From the NCBI GenBank assembly GCA_030693515.1, contig JAUYAK010000111.1:1-42807 (forward strand): 42,807 bases of DNA, written 5' to 3'. Shown one piece after another: positions 34,226 through 42,698 of this stretch; the stretch's first letter is position 1; every line of letters begins with the position of its first letter. Below the pieces are notes generated by a model. The model did no database searches, was not told the DNA's origin, and worked only from the letters and a program-made list of their open reading frames with translations. The stretch comes from Opitutaceae bacterium (GTDB lineage Bacteria; Verrucomicrobiota; Verrucomicrobiia; Opitutales; Opitutaceae). The translations under genes and the position numbers were made by a program.

Positions 34226-35020
34226 TTAGCGACGCGGCGAGATGGTGTAATTGAAGCTGCTGCTCGACAGGAGCTGGTTCGTGGTGCTGCCGTTGATGAC
34301 CTCCATGTTGATGGCCACAAAACCGTTCGTGGGCGTGGAATCCGGCGACTCGGAAGAGAACACCGGGTAGCGATCGCCGGCGGCATAGGGCGTGAAAGGC
34401 GACGGCACCTTGCGCCCGACCGTGCGCGCCACGAGCAACCGGGAGCCGGCGAGGGCCGGATTGGCATTCAGGTTGATGGCGTTGAGCTGCGTCGTGAGAT
34501 TCGTGCGGCCGTTGGAGGCAAGGGCGGTGCCCTCCCCCCAGTCGGCCGTTTCGTAGTAACGGATGGGAGCCTCGGCGTTCAGGGTGGCCTGGTTGGTCGT
34601 CACCCGATAGTAGATACGGATTTGACGGATGTCCGTGGTGCGATGGACCGAGGTCATCGTGACGAGCACGAGGCAGTCGCCTTGCCCCACCCACTTGTCG
34701 TAATCGTCATCCGCAGCGTCCTCGATTTGCACCATCGACGCGGCGGCCGTCGCGAGATTCACGCTGCCATTAAGTTTGGTGTAGTGGGGGAAAATGTAGA
34801 AAAAGGAGGCATCAAGCGTCTCCTTCGAGACCTGCGCCATGAAACTGCGCAGGCTCGCGTTGGTCGCGAGCCGCTGCGAGTCCTTATACATCGCGCGCAA
34901 GCCAAACAGGAAGGTGCCAAGGCACATGGCCATGACGCTGCCGAATACCGTCAGGCTGATGAGGATCTCGACGAGCGTGAAACCCGCGTGACGCGGGCGC
35001 GGGTGCCGGGTGGTTTTCAT
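34226..35020 (-). CDS. Type IV prepilin-like protein, operon C second gene
   Basis: The 264-residue product starts with a short basic leader and the prepilin motif RHAGFTLVEILISLTVFGSV (Gly before Phe, Glu at +5). The soluble domain is longer than in the other prepilins and lacks a known ligand motif. The ATG at 35020 overlaps the stop of the first gene by 4 bases; 4 bases separate its stop from the large PilX-like gene. It is part of the third pilin operon, convergent with trio B. Confidence 0.88.
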   Translation of the reverse strand: MKTTRHPRPRHAGFTLVEILISLTVFGSVMAMCLGTFLFGLRAMYKDSQRLATNASLRSFMAQVSKETLDASFFYIFPHYTKLNGSVNLATAAASMVQIEDAADDDYDKWVGQGDCLVLVTMTSVHRTTDIRQIRIYYRVTTNQATLNAEAPIRYYETADWGEGTALASNGRTNLTTQLNAINLNANPALAGSRLLVARTVGRKVPSPFTPYAAGDRYPVFSSESPDSTPTNGFVAINMEVINGSTTNQLLSSSSFNYTISPRR

Positions 35021-35655
35021 TGGTCGAAACGGGTGCGCAGAAACACCTCGCGGTCGCGGATCGTGCGTGTCGCCCGGCCATCGATGTAGCTGTAGGTGTA
35101 AACGACGGTGACTTTTTTCACCTCCGAGACGTTGTTCGCCGCGTCGGGGATTTCGTCGATCCACACCCACATATCCAAATTAATCTCCTGCGAGGTAGTG
35201 CCGGTCACGGTCGACAACGGCAGTGAACCGATGAAATTCTGGATCGCCCCCACGCTGGCCGCGGTTGCGGTCGGCCCCGGCGTGACCGTCGGTGCCTGTG
35301 GTGTCCCGGGTGCCACGGTATGCACCACCTTCAGCCAGACGACGGTGGATTGGTTAATCCTGACGCGGACGTAGGGAGGCGTTTTTGCGACCGGAGCAAA
35401 GGGATCGACCGCGTAGTTGGGCAGCAGGGAACTGTAGTCGAGCTGCTTTATCTGCTCGATGATTCCATAGACGATGCTCGTCGCCGCGGCGTGGAGCACA
35501 CTCGACTCGGTGACGCGGCGGGACTGGATGAACGAAGTGATGAATCCCACCATCACCGCCGACATCAGCACCAACGACACCATCACCTCCACCAGCGTCA
35601 GCCCGGCAGAGCGGCGCGGCTTTCGGACGGGCGGTAGGCAGGCAGGTTCGGACAT
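35017..35655 (-). CDS. Type IV prepilin-like protein, operon C first gene
   Basis: This 212-residue protein has the leader and motif RRSAGLTLVEVMVSLVLMSA, with Leu instead of Phe after the cleavage Gly and Glu at +5. A helix and a globular domain of about 150 residues follow (ESSVLHAAATSIVYGIIEQI, WLKVVHTV). It heads the operon; tandem dyad sequences lie directly upstream. No ribosome-binding site stands out before the ATG at 35655. Confidence 0.85.
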   Translation of the reverse strand: MSEPACLPPVRKPRRSAGLTLVEVMVSLVLMSAVMVGFITSFIQSRRVTESSVLHAAATSIVYGIIEQIKQLDYSSLLPNYAVDPFAPVAKTPPYVRVRINQSTVVWLKVVHTVAPGTPQAPTVTPGPTATAASVGAIQNFIGSLPLSTVTGTTSQEINLDMWVWIDEIPDAANNVSEVKKVTVVYTYSYIDGRATRTIRDREVFLRTRFDQ

Positions 35656-35673
35656 AGAACCATCATATCGGCC

Positions 35674-35742
35674 ACCGGGCCTAGCCGGTAGAGTCCTATG
35701 ACCTCTAAAAAGCCTCTCATTTGATAGGGTCTTACGACCCTA
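35674..35742. promoter_or_regulatory. Cluster of dyad sites upstream of prepilin operon C
   Basis: Three inverted repeats lie within 70 bases before the prepilin start: ACCGG-GCCTAG-CCGGT (35674-35689), TAGAG-TCCTATGAC-CTCTA (35689-35707) and TAGGGTC-TTAC-GACCCTA (35725-35742). The last two share the pattern TAGRGTCYTAYGACCYTA-like with centres about 36 bases apart. They could be tandem operator sites or stem-loops of the leader; the last also lies between the DUF3500 stop and this operon and may end that transcript. Confidence 0.45.
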
Positions 35743-35790
35743 CTACTTGCATAAAACATTCTTAACCAACGTTCCGCCCAGCGATGTCGC

Positions 35791-37002
35791 TCAGTGCTTC
35801 ACCTGCTCGTAGTGCTGCCGGAGCAGGTCCTTGCCGTAATCGTTGCCGTTGGGCGTGCGCACGACCACGTGGATGTGCTCGCGGTTCGGCAGGCTCGGAT
35901 CCTTGGCGAGGTGCCGCAAGTTCGCTGGCCGCTGGTGATCGAACTCGATCAGCAGCACCGGACTGTGGATGCGGAAATAAAACACGCTGTCGTCCGCGTC
36001 GCCGCCGATCCACGCAAAGTGCGTGCGGTCGAGGCGCGCCCGCACCTCGGACATTTTCACGCGCGCGTGGCCATCGTCCATGGTGTCGATGAACAGCGCC
36101 GCGAGCTTCAGCAGCTGCTCGCGCTGGGCCATCGTGAGCACCGCCGCGGGGATGCCCGCGTAGTCGAGGACGACGTTGTCCTTCCACGCCTCGGTGAGGT
36201 TGTTGTTCCCCGTCTTTGCGACCTCGAGGACCGCGCGTTTGCGCTGCGCCGCGTCGAGCGACCGCAGCATCGCCAGCCCCGCCGCCTGCTCCTCCTGCAA
36301 GATCGACACGCCCTTGAATTTCCCGGCGTGCGCCGTCACCGGCTCGGAACCCACAAACACCGGCGACATCACCACCTGATCACGCAGCACAAAATAATTG
36401 ATGATCAAATGGTGCCCGTCGATCTGCCAGCCCCACGGCTTGTCCGCGGAGGGCTCGCCCATGATCGTGATGTGGTAGAGCCACTCGCCGTATTGCACCA
36501 TATCGTTGTTGTTCAGTTCGCCGAGGGTGTGGTTCAGCTTCATGATGTCCTGCGACAGCTTCAGGCCTTTCGCACTCAGTGAAGCGCGCATCAGGGCAAA
36601 CGCCGCCGCGCGCTGCGCCTCGCTCATCTCCTGGAAACTCACGCCCTGCCGCACGTAGAAGTGCTGGTTCATCCATTTCCGCCACTCGTCGTCGCCCACG
36701 GGAAAGAGCGTTTTCTTCCGCTGCTCGTCGCTCAGCGCCTTCAGGAAGGCCGCCGCCGCCACGCGCACCGGCTCCGTGGTGACGCCGCTCGCCCGCACCG
36801 GAAAGAGCCCGCGCTCGATCCCGTCCTTGGTCGCGATCCCGCGGAAAGGTTCCGCGAGGCCCGCCGTCTCGGCGTCGCGCGAGCGGTCGGCGGCGCTCGC
36901 TGGCGCGCCCTTGCCCTTGGCCTTGGGTTGCTGGGCCGACGCGACGAGCGGGGCGAACCCCACGAGAATCATCAGGGCTGTGGAAACGAGTGCTGTGCGC
37001 AT
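35791..37002 (-). CDS. DUF3500 family exported protein
   Basis: The 403-residue protein has a signal peptide (MRTALVSTALMILVGFAPLV, cleavage near ASAQ) and then one DUF3500 domain covering the rest. Family-like segments are LFPVGDDEWRKWMNQHFYV, WGWQIDGHHLIINYFVLRDQ, MSPVFVGSEP, WKDNVVLDYAGIPAAVL and VFYFRIHSPVLLIEFDHQRP ending HIHVVVRTPNGNDYG. The His-rich GHH and HIHVVVRTP segments may bind metal; no reaction is established for the family. The gene lies directly downstream of rnpB on the same strand and appears to be a single gene. Confidence 0.88.
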   Translation of the reverse strand: MRTALVSTALMILVGFAPLVASAQQPKAKGKGAPASAADRSRDAETAGLAEPFRGIATKDGIERGLFPVRASGVTTEPVRVAAAAFLKALSDEQRKKTLFPVGDDEWRKWMNQHFYVRQGVSFQEMSEAQRAAAFALMRASLSAKGLKLSQDIMKLNHTLGELNNNDMVQYGEWLYHITIMGEPSADKPWGWQIDGHHLIINYFVLRDQVVMSPVFVGSEPVTAHAGKFKGVSILQEEQAAGLAMLRSLDAAQRKRAVLEVAKTGNNNLTEAWKDNVVLDYAGIPAAVLTMAQREQLLKLAALFIDTMDDGHARVKMSEVRARLDRTHFAWIGGDADDSVFYFRIHSPVLLIEFDHQRPANLRHLAKDPSLPNREHIHVVVRTPNGNDYGKDLLRQHYEQVKH

Positions 37003-37034
37003 GGGGTGTGGGATGGTTGGGGTAAAATATTCTT

Positions 37035-37495
37035 AGCTTCGGGACCGGTAAGCCGGATTCTGTTCCCCCCGACGAATCGGGGTTCGATCATCATTTCTCT
37101 CACGCCCCTCTTGCGAAGGGCCCGCTCCGCCTTGCGCAACTTTCGCCGCGCGCAGCAGAGTGCGGCATACCCGTGGCTATCGGACGGGCCGCCCAGCCAC
37201 CTATTTTGCCTTGCACCGGAAGGGGTTTGTCGTGCCGCCGACGTCGCCGTCGGCGCGGTGGGCTCTTACCCCACCTTTTCACCCTGACCCCGCGGTTGCC
37301 CGCGTGGCGGTTTGTTTTCTGTGACACTGTCCGTCGGCGCGCCTTGACGCGCACCGCCTGCGCTCGCGGTAAAGCTGGCGCAGCATCCTGCCCTGCGGTG
37401 TCCGGACTTTCCTCTCCGAACTTTCTAAAACGGGCGCGGGTTTAGCCCGCGCCTTGGGATCAAAGAACTCGGAGCGACGATCAGGTCCCGAAGCT
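37035..37495 (-). ncRNA. rnpB: RNase P RNA (M1 RNA), bacterial type A
   Basis: On the minus strand the RNA opens AGCTTCGGGACC and closes GGTCCCGAAGCT, a perfect P1 stem (15 base pairs if the flanks are counted). The P4 core GAGGAAAGTCCGGACACC, then GGGCAGG, is present, as are AAGGTGGGGTAAGAGCCCACC, CCGGTGCAAGGCAAAATAGG and the 3' segment ACAGAATCCGGCTTACC. These are the universally conserved blocks of bacterial RNase P RNA, the ribozyme that trims 5' ends of tRNA precursors. The 461-base length is somewhat longer than the E. coli RNA. A long GC hairpin (GGCGCGGGC-TAAA-CCCGCGCC) lies in the P3 position. Confidence 0.95.
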
Positions 37496-37716
37496 AAGGT
37501 CCGCACCCTGCCCCGCCGCCTGAGGGTGCGCAAGCCCCGCGTGGCCTCCCCCTCCCTGCGACGGCCGAGGCTGTCGCCGAACCCCAGCCTCACGCTTGGT
37601 CCCGTTCTCTGTCGCGCCCTGCGGCCAAGCCAATTCGCCACGCTGCGCCGCGAGGCAGGCTTCCACGGGGAGCAATCCTTGCAAAGCGCACCACAGGCGC
37701 GGCAGGCGTTTCGCCT

Positions 37717-38406
37717 TCATCGGCCGACCTCCGAACCGGCAGCCGATCCCGCCTCCTGCGCGTGCCAGTCCACGTGGCGCGTGAAGAACATCACCGCCCC
37801 GAGCGCCGCAAACAGTGTCGCTGTGCCCGCGATCAGCGCGAAATCCTCCATCCGCAGCACCACGAACAGCACACTATGCACCGCGCCGAGCAGGGCCGCG
37901 ATCACCCCTGCGCGCAGCCAACTCCGCAAAATCGCCGCACTGTAGAGCACAATCAGCGACGAGGACGCCACGGCTGCGCCCGTATACGCCGCCGCCGCCG
38001 CCGTCACTTCGCCGAGCGCCAGCAACGCGAGGTAGAACAGGCACAGCGCCGCTCCGACGAGGCCATATTGCGCCGGATGCAGCCGCAGCCCGCCGAGCAT
38101 CTCGAACAGGAAGAAGGCCGTGAACACCAGCGCCAGCACGAGCAAGGCATACTTCAGCGCGCGACCGACCGTGCGATAGGCCTCGAACACCGGGTGGTCC
38201 GCCAGCTCAGCCCGGGGCGACGCCTCGACGATGAAGCGCGGAATCGAACGCGCATGGGTTTTCGCCCGTTCTTCCTGGAGGGCATTCACCAAGCGCAACG
38301 GCACATGCAACAGCAGCACGAGGCCGGCGATGAAAAGCAGCTTGAGCGTGACCGCGTTGCGCCGGGCGAACCGGGCTCGCGCCGGGATGACAGGTGGAGG
38401 TTCCAT
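37717..38406 (-). CDS. creD: Shortened CreD-like inner-membrane protein
   Basis: The 229-residue protein has an N-terminal helix (LKLLFIAGLVLLLHVPL), then RLVNALQEERAKT, and from about residue 70 the CreD C-terminal membrane bundle: VFEAYRTVGRALKYALLVLA, FTAFFLFEMLGGLRLHPAQY and GLVGAALCLFYLALLALGE. Usual CreD proteins have roughly 430-450 residues because a large periplasmic domain separates the first helix from the bundle; here only about 30 residues lie between them. The flanking creC- and creB-like genes on the same strand support the assignment. Function of CreD is not settled even in E. coli (envelope integrity, beta-lactam response). The frame ends at 37717; no frameshift is seen. Confidence 0.8.
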   Translation of the reverse strand: MEPPPVIPARARFARRNAVTLKLLFIAGLVLLLHVPLRLVNALQEERAKTHARSIPRFIVEASPRAELADHPVFEAYRTVGRALKYALLVLALVFTAFFLFEMLGGLRLHPAQYGLVGAALCLFYLALLALGEVTAAAAAYTGAAVASSSLIVLYSAAILRSWLRAGVIAALLGAVHSVLFVVLRMEDFALIAGTATLFAALGAVMFFTRHVDWHAQEAGSAAGSEVGR

Positions 38407-38469
38407 GCGACCATCCTGCGCCCGCTCCGTGATGCCATGATGAAGCGACTATGAAATCGCGGTGAAGCG

Positions 38470-39843
38470 CTACGCGACCGGCAGAGTGAGCGTCGCGCGC
38501 GCACCTCCGCCCGCGCGGTTTTCGAGCGTCACTTCGCCGCCGTGCAGGCGCGCCACCTCGCCCACGATGCTCAGGCCCAGGCCGCTGCTCTTCCGGCCCG
38601 TGTCGGGCCGCGGCAGCGAGTAGAATCGATCGAAGACTTTCTCCAACGCATACGCTGGCACGCCCGGCCCCATGTCGTCCACGCGCACCACCGCACGTCC
38701 CGCCTCCACCGCAATCGCGATCGTGACGACACCGCCCGCAGGCGAAAACTCGATCGCGTTTTGCACGAGGTTGCCGAGCGCGTGACCGAGATGAATGCGT
38801 TCGCCGCGCACCTGTGCCCCCGCCTGCCCCTCCAGGCTCAACGTCACCTGCCGCGCCGCCGCCAATCCGCGCGCCGCCGCGATCGCCTCCTCCGCCGCCG
38901 CGCGCAAATCGATCAGCGCAAACTCCGCCGGAGCGCGCCGCGCCTCGAGCGCCGCCAATTCCAGCAGTTGATCGACCACCCGCTGCACGCGTGCCGACTC
39001 GGCGCGGAGATTGGCGATGAAGCGCGCGCGGTCCTCGCGCGGCATCTCTTCGCCGAGCAGCTCCGCGGCCCCGCGAATCGCGGACAGCGGCGCCTTCAGC
39101 TCATGCGCGAGCGCCTGCGTGTAGCGCTCCACATAGGCCTTCCCCTCCAAGGCGGCGCGCATCTCCTCAAAGGCCCGCGCGAGCGCCGCGATCTCCGTCG
39201 CGCGCGAGACCGGCGGCTGCGCGGGCCGGCCGTCACGCACGGTCTGCGCATAAAGCGTCAGGCGCTCCAACGAGTGCGTGAGCTTCGCGGCAATCCACCA
39301 GCCCGCGATCACCAGCACCGCCGCCACCGCGAGCGCTCCGAGCGCCAGCCGCACCCGGGCGCGCCACACGGCCTCGGTGACCGAGACCAACGGCCGCGCC
39401 ACCCCCACATAGCCGACCAAGGCCCCCGCCCGGCTCACCGGCGCGATCACGCGCAGCTCGCCATCGACCACGCTCGCATTTTCCGGCTCATCGTAGCCCG
39501 CCGCTTTCGGCAGTCCATAATCGCGCCCCGTGTCGCGCCCGCTGTTGCCGTCGAAGATCACCCGGCCGCGCGCATCAGTGACATACACCCGCAGCGTCCC
39601 GCTCGTGCGCGCGAGCGCAGGCAGGTCCTCGCGCCACGCCGCCGCCAGATCGCTCCCGCCATTGGCTCGGGCGGCCCCCGATTCGAGCAGCGCGGCGAGC
39701 ACCGTCGCCGTGTCGCTCAGCGTGCGCCGCATCGACTCCACATAGCGCAGCCGCACGTCGCGCAGCACAAACCCCATCAGCACGGCCAGGCCGACGGCCG
39801 AGGCCAGGAGATAGACCGCAAAGATCGCCGTGCGGATTCTCAC
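38470..39843 (-). CDS. creC: CreC-like sensor histidine kinase
   Basis: From the GTG at 39843 the protein has 457 residues, near the CreC length. It has a first helix (TAIFAVYLLASAVGLAVLMG) followed by LSDTATVLAALLE, as in CreC, a periplasmic sensor with a PAS/Cache-like segment (VYVTDARGRVIFDGNSGRD), a second helix (LALGALAVAAVLVIAGWW), HAMP, a HisKA domain with His in QALAHELKAPLSAIRG, and a HATPase_c domain with NLVQNAIEFSP, VDDMGPGVP and SSGLGLSIV. The longer upstream frame overlaps creB and is rejected. The creB stop lies 4 bases before this GTG, with TGAGG as a ribosome-binding site. It phosphorylates the CreB-like regulator. Confidence 0.88.
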   Translation of the reverse strand: MRIRTAIFAVYLLASAVGLAVLMGFVLRDVRLRYVESMRRTLSDTATVLAALLESGAARANGGSDLAAAWREDLPALARTSGTLRVYVTDARGRVIFDGNSGRDTGRDYGLPKAAGYDEPENASVVDGELRVIAPVSRAGALVGYVGVARPLVSVTEAVWRARVRLALGALAVAAVLVIAGWWIAAKLTHSLERLTLYAQTVRDGRPAQPPVSRATEIAALARAFEEMRAALEGKAYVERYTQALAHELKAPLSAIRGAAELLGEEMPREDRARFIANLRAESARVQRVVDQLLELAALEARRAPAEFALIDLRAAAEEAIAAARGLAAARQVTLSLEGQAGAQVRGERIHLGHALGNLVQNAIEFSPAGGVVTIAIAVEAGRAVVRVDDMGPGVPAYALEKVFDRFYSLPRPDTGRKSSGLGLSIVGEVARLHGGEVTLENRAGGGARATLTLPVA

Positions 39844-39847
39844 GGCC

Positions 39848-40540
39848 TCAACGCGCCTCGCGCACCGCATAGCCCAGCCCGCGATGCGTCCGGATTGGAT
39901 CCTCGCCGGGCGTGATGGCGCGCAGCTTGGCGCGCAGGGTCTTGATGTGCGCATCCACCGTGCGATCGAGGCTCGCGCCCGGATCCTCCCAGCCCGCCGT
40001 CATCAGCTGGTCGCGCGAGAAGACGCGTCCCGGCTTGGTCGCAAGCGCCTTCAGCAGGCGATACTCGTAGCGCGTCAGCTCCAGCGCAGTCCCGCGGTAG
40101 CAAATCAAACACCGCTCCTCGTCGATCACGAACTCGCCCGTCGGCTTCTCGGGTGCAGGCCCCGCGCCGTTCTGGGTCCGCCGCAGGATGGCCTTCACGC
40201 GCGCGGTGAGCTCACGCGGGCTGAAGGGTTTCACCAGGTAGTCGTCGCCGCCGAGCTCGAGCCCGAGCACACGATCGAGCTCGGTGTTGCGCGCGGTGAG
40301 GAAGAGCACCGGCACCGCCGAATGCACGCGGATCTGTTTGCAGACCTCGAAGCCGGTGCCGTCGGGCAGGCCCACGTCGAGCACCACGAAGGCGAAGGTC
40401 TTCGCCGCCATCGCGGCCAGGCCGGCCCGGCCCGTCGCGCACCACTCGGGCGCAAAACCCTCCGTGCTGAGCGCGTAGATCAACGTGTCCGCGATCGCCG
40501 GCTCGTCCTCGATGATCAGGATGCGAGGCCGCTCCTCCAT
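39848..40540 (-). CDS. creB: CreB-like OmpR-family response regulator
   Basis: The 230-residue protein has a receiver domain with the acidic cluster in LIIEDEPAIADTL, phospho-Asp 55 in FVVLDVGLPDGTGFEV, Thr/Ser in LFLTARNTELD and Lys in DDYLVKPFSPREL. A winged-helix OmpR-type domain follows with LELTRYEYRLLKALATKPGR, VFSRDQLM and DRTVDAHIKTLRAKLR ending IRTHRGLGYAV. The REL/RAR motif and the YRLLK helix fit CreB. It is first in a creB-creC-creD order and lies 6 bases after purN on the same strand. Confidence 0.9.
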   Translation of the reverse strand: MEERPRILIIEDEPAIADTLIYALSTEGFAPEWCATGRAGLAAMAAKTFAFVVLDVGLPDGTGFEVCKQIRVHSAVPVLFLTARNTELDRVLGLELGGDDYLVKPFSPRELTARVKAILRRTQNGAGPAPEKPTGEFVIDEERCLICYRGTALELTRYEYRLLKALATKPGRVFSRDQLMTAGWEDPGASLDRTVDAHIKTLRAKLRAITPGEDPIRTHRGLGYAVREAR

Positions 40541-40546
40541 GGCGCT

Positions 40547-41125
40547 TCAGGCCCCGCGTTCGCTCAACCGCGCAATCACCGCCGGCAGCAGCGCGTGCTC
40601 GGCGGCGTGGATTTTTGCCGCGAGCATTTCCAGCGTGTCGCCCTCCTCCACGCGCACCGCCGCCTGATCGAGGATCGGGCCGCCATCCACTTCGAGTGTG
40701 ACGCCATGCACCGTGCAGCCGGCGATTTTCACGCCGCGGCGAAAGGCCTGTCCGATGCCGTCGAGCCCCGGAAAACTTGGCAGCAAGCTTGGGTGCAGGT
40801 TGATGATCTTGCCCTCGAAGTGCGCGAGAAAGGGCATCTTCAGCACGCGCATGAAGCCCGCGAGCACGATGAGGTCCGGCTGGCACGCCTCAATCGCGGC
40901 GAGGTAGTGCTGCTCGCCGGCGCCATCGAGTTTCGTCTTGTAGGGCGCGGCATCGAGGAAGCTGGCCGGCACGCCGAAGCGCGGCCCGAGCGCGAGGATG
41001 CCGGCGTCGGGCTGATCGGAGAAAATCTGCACGACGCGGGCGCGGCCGAGCCGGCCTGCCTGCTGGGCGGCGAGAATCGCCTCGGCATTGGAGCCGCGGC
41101 CGGAACCTAGGATGACGACACGCAT
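40547..41125 (-). CDS. purN: Phosphoribosylglycinamide formyltransferase
   Basis: The 192-residue enzyme transfers a formyl group from 10-formyl-THF to GAR in purine synthesis. Motifs are VVILGSGRGSNAEAILAA at the N-terminus (phosphate binding), AGFMRVLKMPFLAHF, the catalytic Asn and His in IINLHPSLLPSFPGLDGIGQ, CTVHGVTLEVDGGPILDQA with the catalytic Asp, and EEGDTLEMLAAKIHAAEHAL. Length matches the family. It lies 9 bases after the RfaE2 gene and 6 before creB on the same strand, so one operon is likely although the functions differ. Confidence 0.95.
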   Translation of the reverse strand: MRVVILGSGRGSNAEAILAAQQAGRLGRARVVQIFSDQPDAGILALGPRFGVPASFLDAAPYKTKLDGAGEQHYLAAIEACQPDLIVLAGFMRVLKMPFLAHFEGKIINLHPSLLPSFPGLDGIGQAFRRGVKIAGCTVHGVTLEVDGGPILDQAAVRVEEGDTLEMLAAKIHAAEHALLPAVIARLSERGA

Positions 41126-41134
41126 GGCAAAAAA

Positions 41135-41632
41135 TCAGATTTCCCCCGCGGCCTTGATGCGCGCGATCAGCTGCGTCGTCGAGAAGCCGGCGAGGAAGGG
41201 CATGAACTCGATGCGGGCGCCCGTGGTCTGCAACGCCGCGCGTTCCCCGGCATCGAGCTTCTCAAGCGTGTAGTCGCCCGCCTTGGTGTAGATGTCCGGC
41301 TGCAATGCGCGGATCTCCGCGTCGAGCCGCGGGGTCCGAAAAATTAACACCGCATCGACGCACGCGAGCGCGCCGAGCGCATACGCCCGCTGCTCCTCGC
41401 TCTGCACGGGCCGGCTCGGTCCCTTCAGCGCCCGCACGCTCGCATCGGCATTGATGGCGACGACCAGCGCATCGCCGAGGGCGCGGGCTTTTTGCAGATA
41501 ATAAAGATGGCCCGTGTGCAGGAGGTCGAAGACCCCGTTGGTCAGCACCACGCGGCGGCCGGCGGCACGCTCGCGCTCTCGCCACGCGACCGCGCCGGCG
41601 AGGGTGTGCAGTTTTGGGTTGTCGAGCGTCAC
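41135..41632 (-). CDS. RfaE2-type heptose-1-phosphate adenylyltransferase
   Basis: The 165-residue nucleotidyltransferase has the HxGH motif in VVLTNGVFDLLHTGHLYYLQ followed by KARALGDALVVAINADASVR, and the DYTLEKLDAGERAALQTTGA segment and PFLAGFSTTQLIARI tail seen in the C-terminal domain of HldE. It activates D-beta-D-heptose-1-phosphate with ATP for the ADP-heptose of the lipopolysaccharide core. Here it stands alone, without the kinase domain. A GTG start at 41632 (VTLDNPKLHTLAG) is preferred over an upstream ATG at 41677, which runs into the divergent promoter region. The gene is divergent from xylF. Confidence 0.88.
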   Translation of the reverse strand: MTLDNPKLHTLAGAVAWRERERAAGRRVVLTNGVFDLLHTGHLYYLQKARALGDALVVAINADASVRALKGPSRPVQSEEQRAYALGALACVDAVLIFRTPRLDAEIRALQPDIYTKAGDYTLEKLDAGERAALQTTGARIEFMPFLAGFSTTQLIARIKAAGEI

Positions 41633-41663
41633 GCGTCCGCAAGCCTCGCGCCCTCCCCTGCGG

Positions 41664-41677
41664 TTGCAAACCTGCAA
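41664..41677. promoter_or_regulatory. Dyad between the divergent RfaE2 and xylF genes
   Basis: TTGCA-AACC-TGCAA lies 16 bases before the xylF ATG and 31 bases before the RfaE2 GTG. Its place in a 61-base divergent gap fits an operator or a stem overlapping the xylF ribosome-binding region; no regulator is known. Confidence 0.35.
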
Positions 41678-41693
41678 TCATTTCCCCCGCGTC

Positions 41694-42698
41694 ATGCCCC
41701 TCCGCCCCGCTCTCGCCTTCCTGCTTCTCCTCGCCGGCCTCGCGTCCGCTTCGGCCTCGCCGGCCAAGCCCGTCATCGGCCTCTCGCTCGACACGCTCAA
41801 GGAGGAGCGCTGGCAGCGCGACCGCGACACGTTCATCGCCGAGGCGAAAAAACTCGGTGCCGAGGTCATCGTGCAGTCGGCCAATTCCGACGACACGCGG
41901 CAGACCCGCGACATCGAATCGCTTCTCACGCGCAAGGTGGACGTGCTCGTGGTCGTCCCGCACAACGGCGCCGCGCTCGGCCGCGCGATGAAATCCGCCG
42001 CCGAGGCAAAGGTTCCCGTCATCGCCTACGACCGCCTGATCCTCAACGCCCCCATCGACTACTACCTCACGTTCGACAACGTGAAGGTCGGCGAGGCCCA
42101 GGCCGCCTACGCCGTCGCGCGGCTCCCGCAGGATCGGGTCGCACGCATCGTCCGCCTCTACGGCGCCCCCACGGACAACAACGCCAAGCTCTTCAAGCAG
42201 GGCCAGGACAACATCCTCACGCCCCTCATCGCCGCGGGTAAAGTGCAGGTCGTGCATGAGGACTGGGCGCTCGATTGGAAACCGGAGAACGCCAAGAAAA
42301 TCATGAACGCCGCCCTCACCAAGGCCGGGCGCGCCATCGACGCCGTCATCGCCTCCAACGATGGCACCGCCGGCGGCGCGATTCAGGCGCTCGCCGAGGA
42401 TGGGCTCGCCGGCCAGGTGCTCGTGACCGGCCAGGACGCCGACCTCGCCGCCTGCCAGCGCATCCTCCGCGGCACGCAGGCGATGACGGTTTACAAGCCG
42501 CTCAAAAACCTCGCGGCCCTCGCCGCCCGCATCGCCGTCGAGGTCGCCAAAGGCAACAAACCCGCCACCACCGCCACGCTCGACAATGGGGTGAAGAAAG
42601 TGCCGTCGATCTTCGAGCGTGTGATCTCCGTCGATAAGGAGAACCTCATGGCGACTGTCGTGGCCGATGGGTTTCACAAGGCCGCGGACCTGAAGTAG
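41694..42698 (+). CDS. xylF: Xylose-type ABC transporter substrate-binding protein
   Basis: From the ATG at 41694 the 334-residue protein has a signal peptide (LRPALAFLLLLAGLASASA, cleaved near ASP) and no lipobox Cys. It is a type 1 periplasmic binding protein of the sugar family: PVIGLSLDTLKEERWQRDRD, KVDVLVVVPHNGAALGRAMK, VPVIAYDRLILNAPIDYYLT, RLYGAPTDNNAKLFKQGQ, DAVIASNDGTAGGAIQAL and VTGQDADLAACQRIL are typical of XylF, which binds D-xylose. The ligand is inferred by family. The stop codon TAG is the first three bases of a palindromic repeat. The ATPase gene follows. Confidence 0.88.
   Translation: MPLRPALAFLLLLAGLASASASPAKPVIGLSLDTLKEERWQRDRDTFIAEAKKLGAEVIVQSANSDDTRQTRDIESLLTRKVDVLVVVPHNGAALGRAMKSAAEAKVPVIAYDRLILNAPIDYYLTFDNVKVGEAQAAYAVARLPQDRVARIVRLYGAPTDNNAKLFKQGQDNILTPLIAAGKVQVVHEDWALDWKPENAKKIMNAALTKAGRAIDAVIASNDGTAGGAIQALAEDGLAGQVLVTGQDADLAACQRILRGTQAMTVYKPLKNLAALAARIAVEVAKGNKPATTATLDNGVKKVPSIFERVISVDKENLMATVVADGFHKAADLK

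Noticed and set aside
37650-37717. Cys-rich in-frame extension (CRACGALCKDC) after the creD TGA
   Set aside because: It would require stop read-through or selenocysteine; no SECIS-like hairpin was evident and the frame continues into rnpB, so chance is more likely.
37481-37720. 79-codon frame whose ATG overlaps the creD stop
   Set aside because: The overlap is suggestive, but the frame runs into the 5' end of rnpB and its later codons look non-coding. The 37499-37716 gap is left without a gene.
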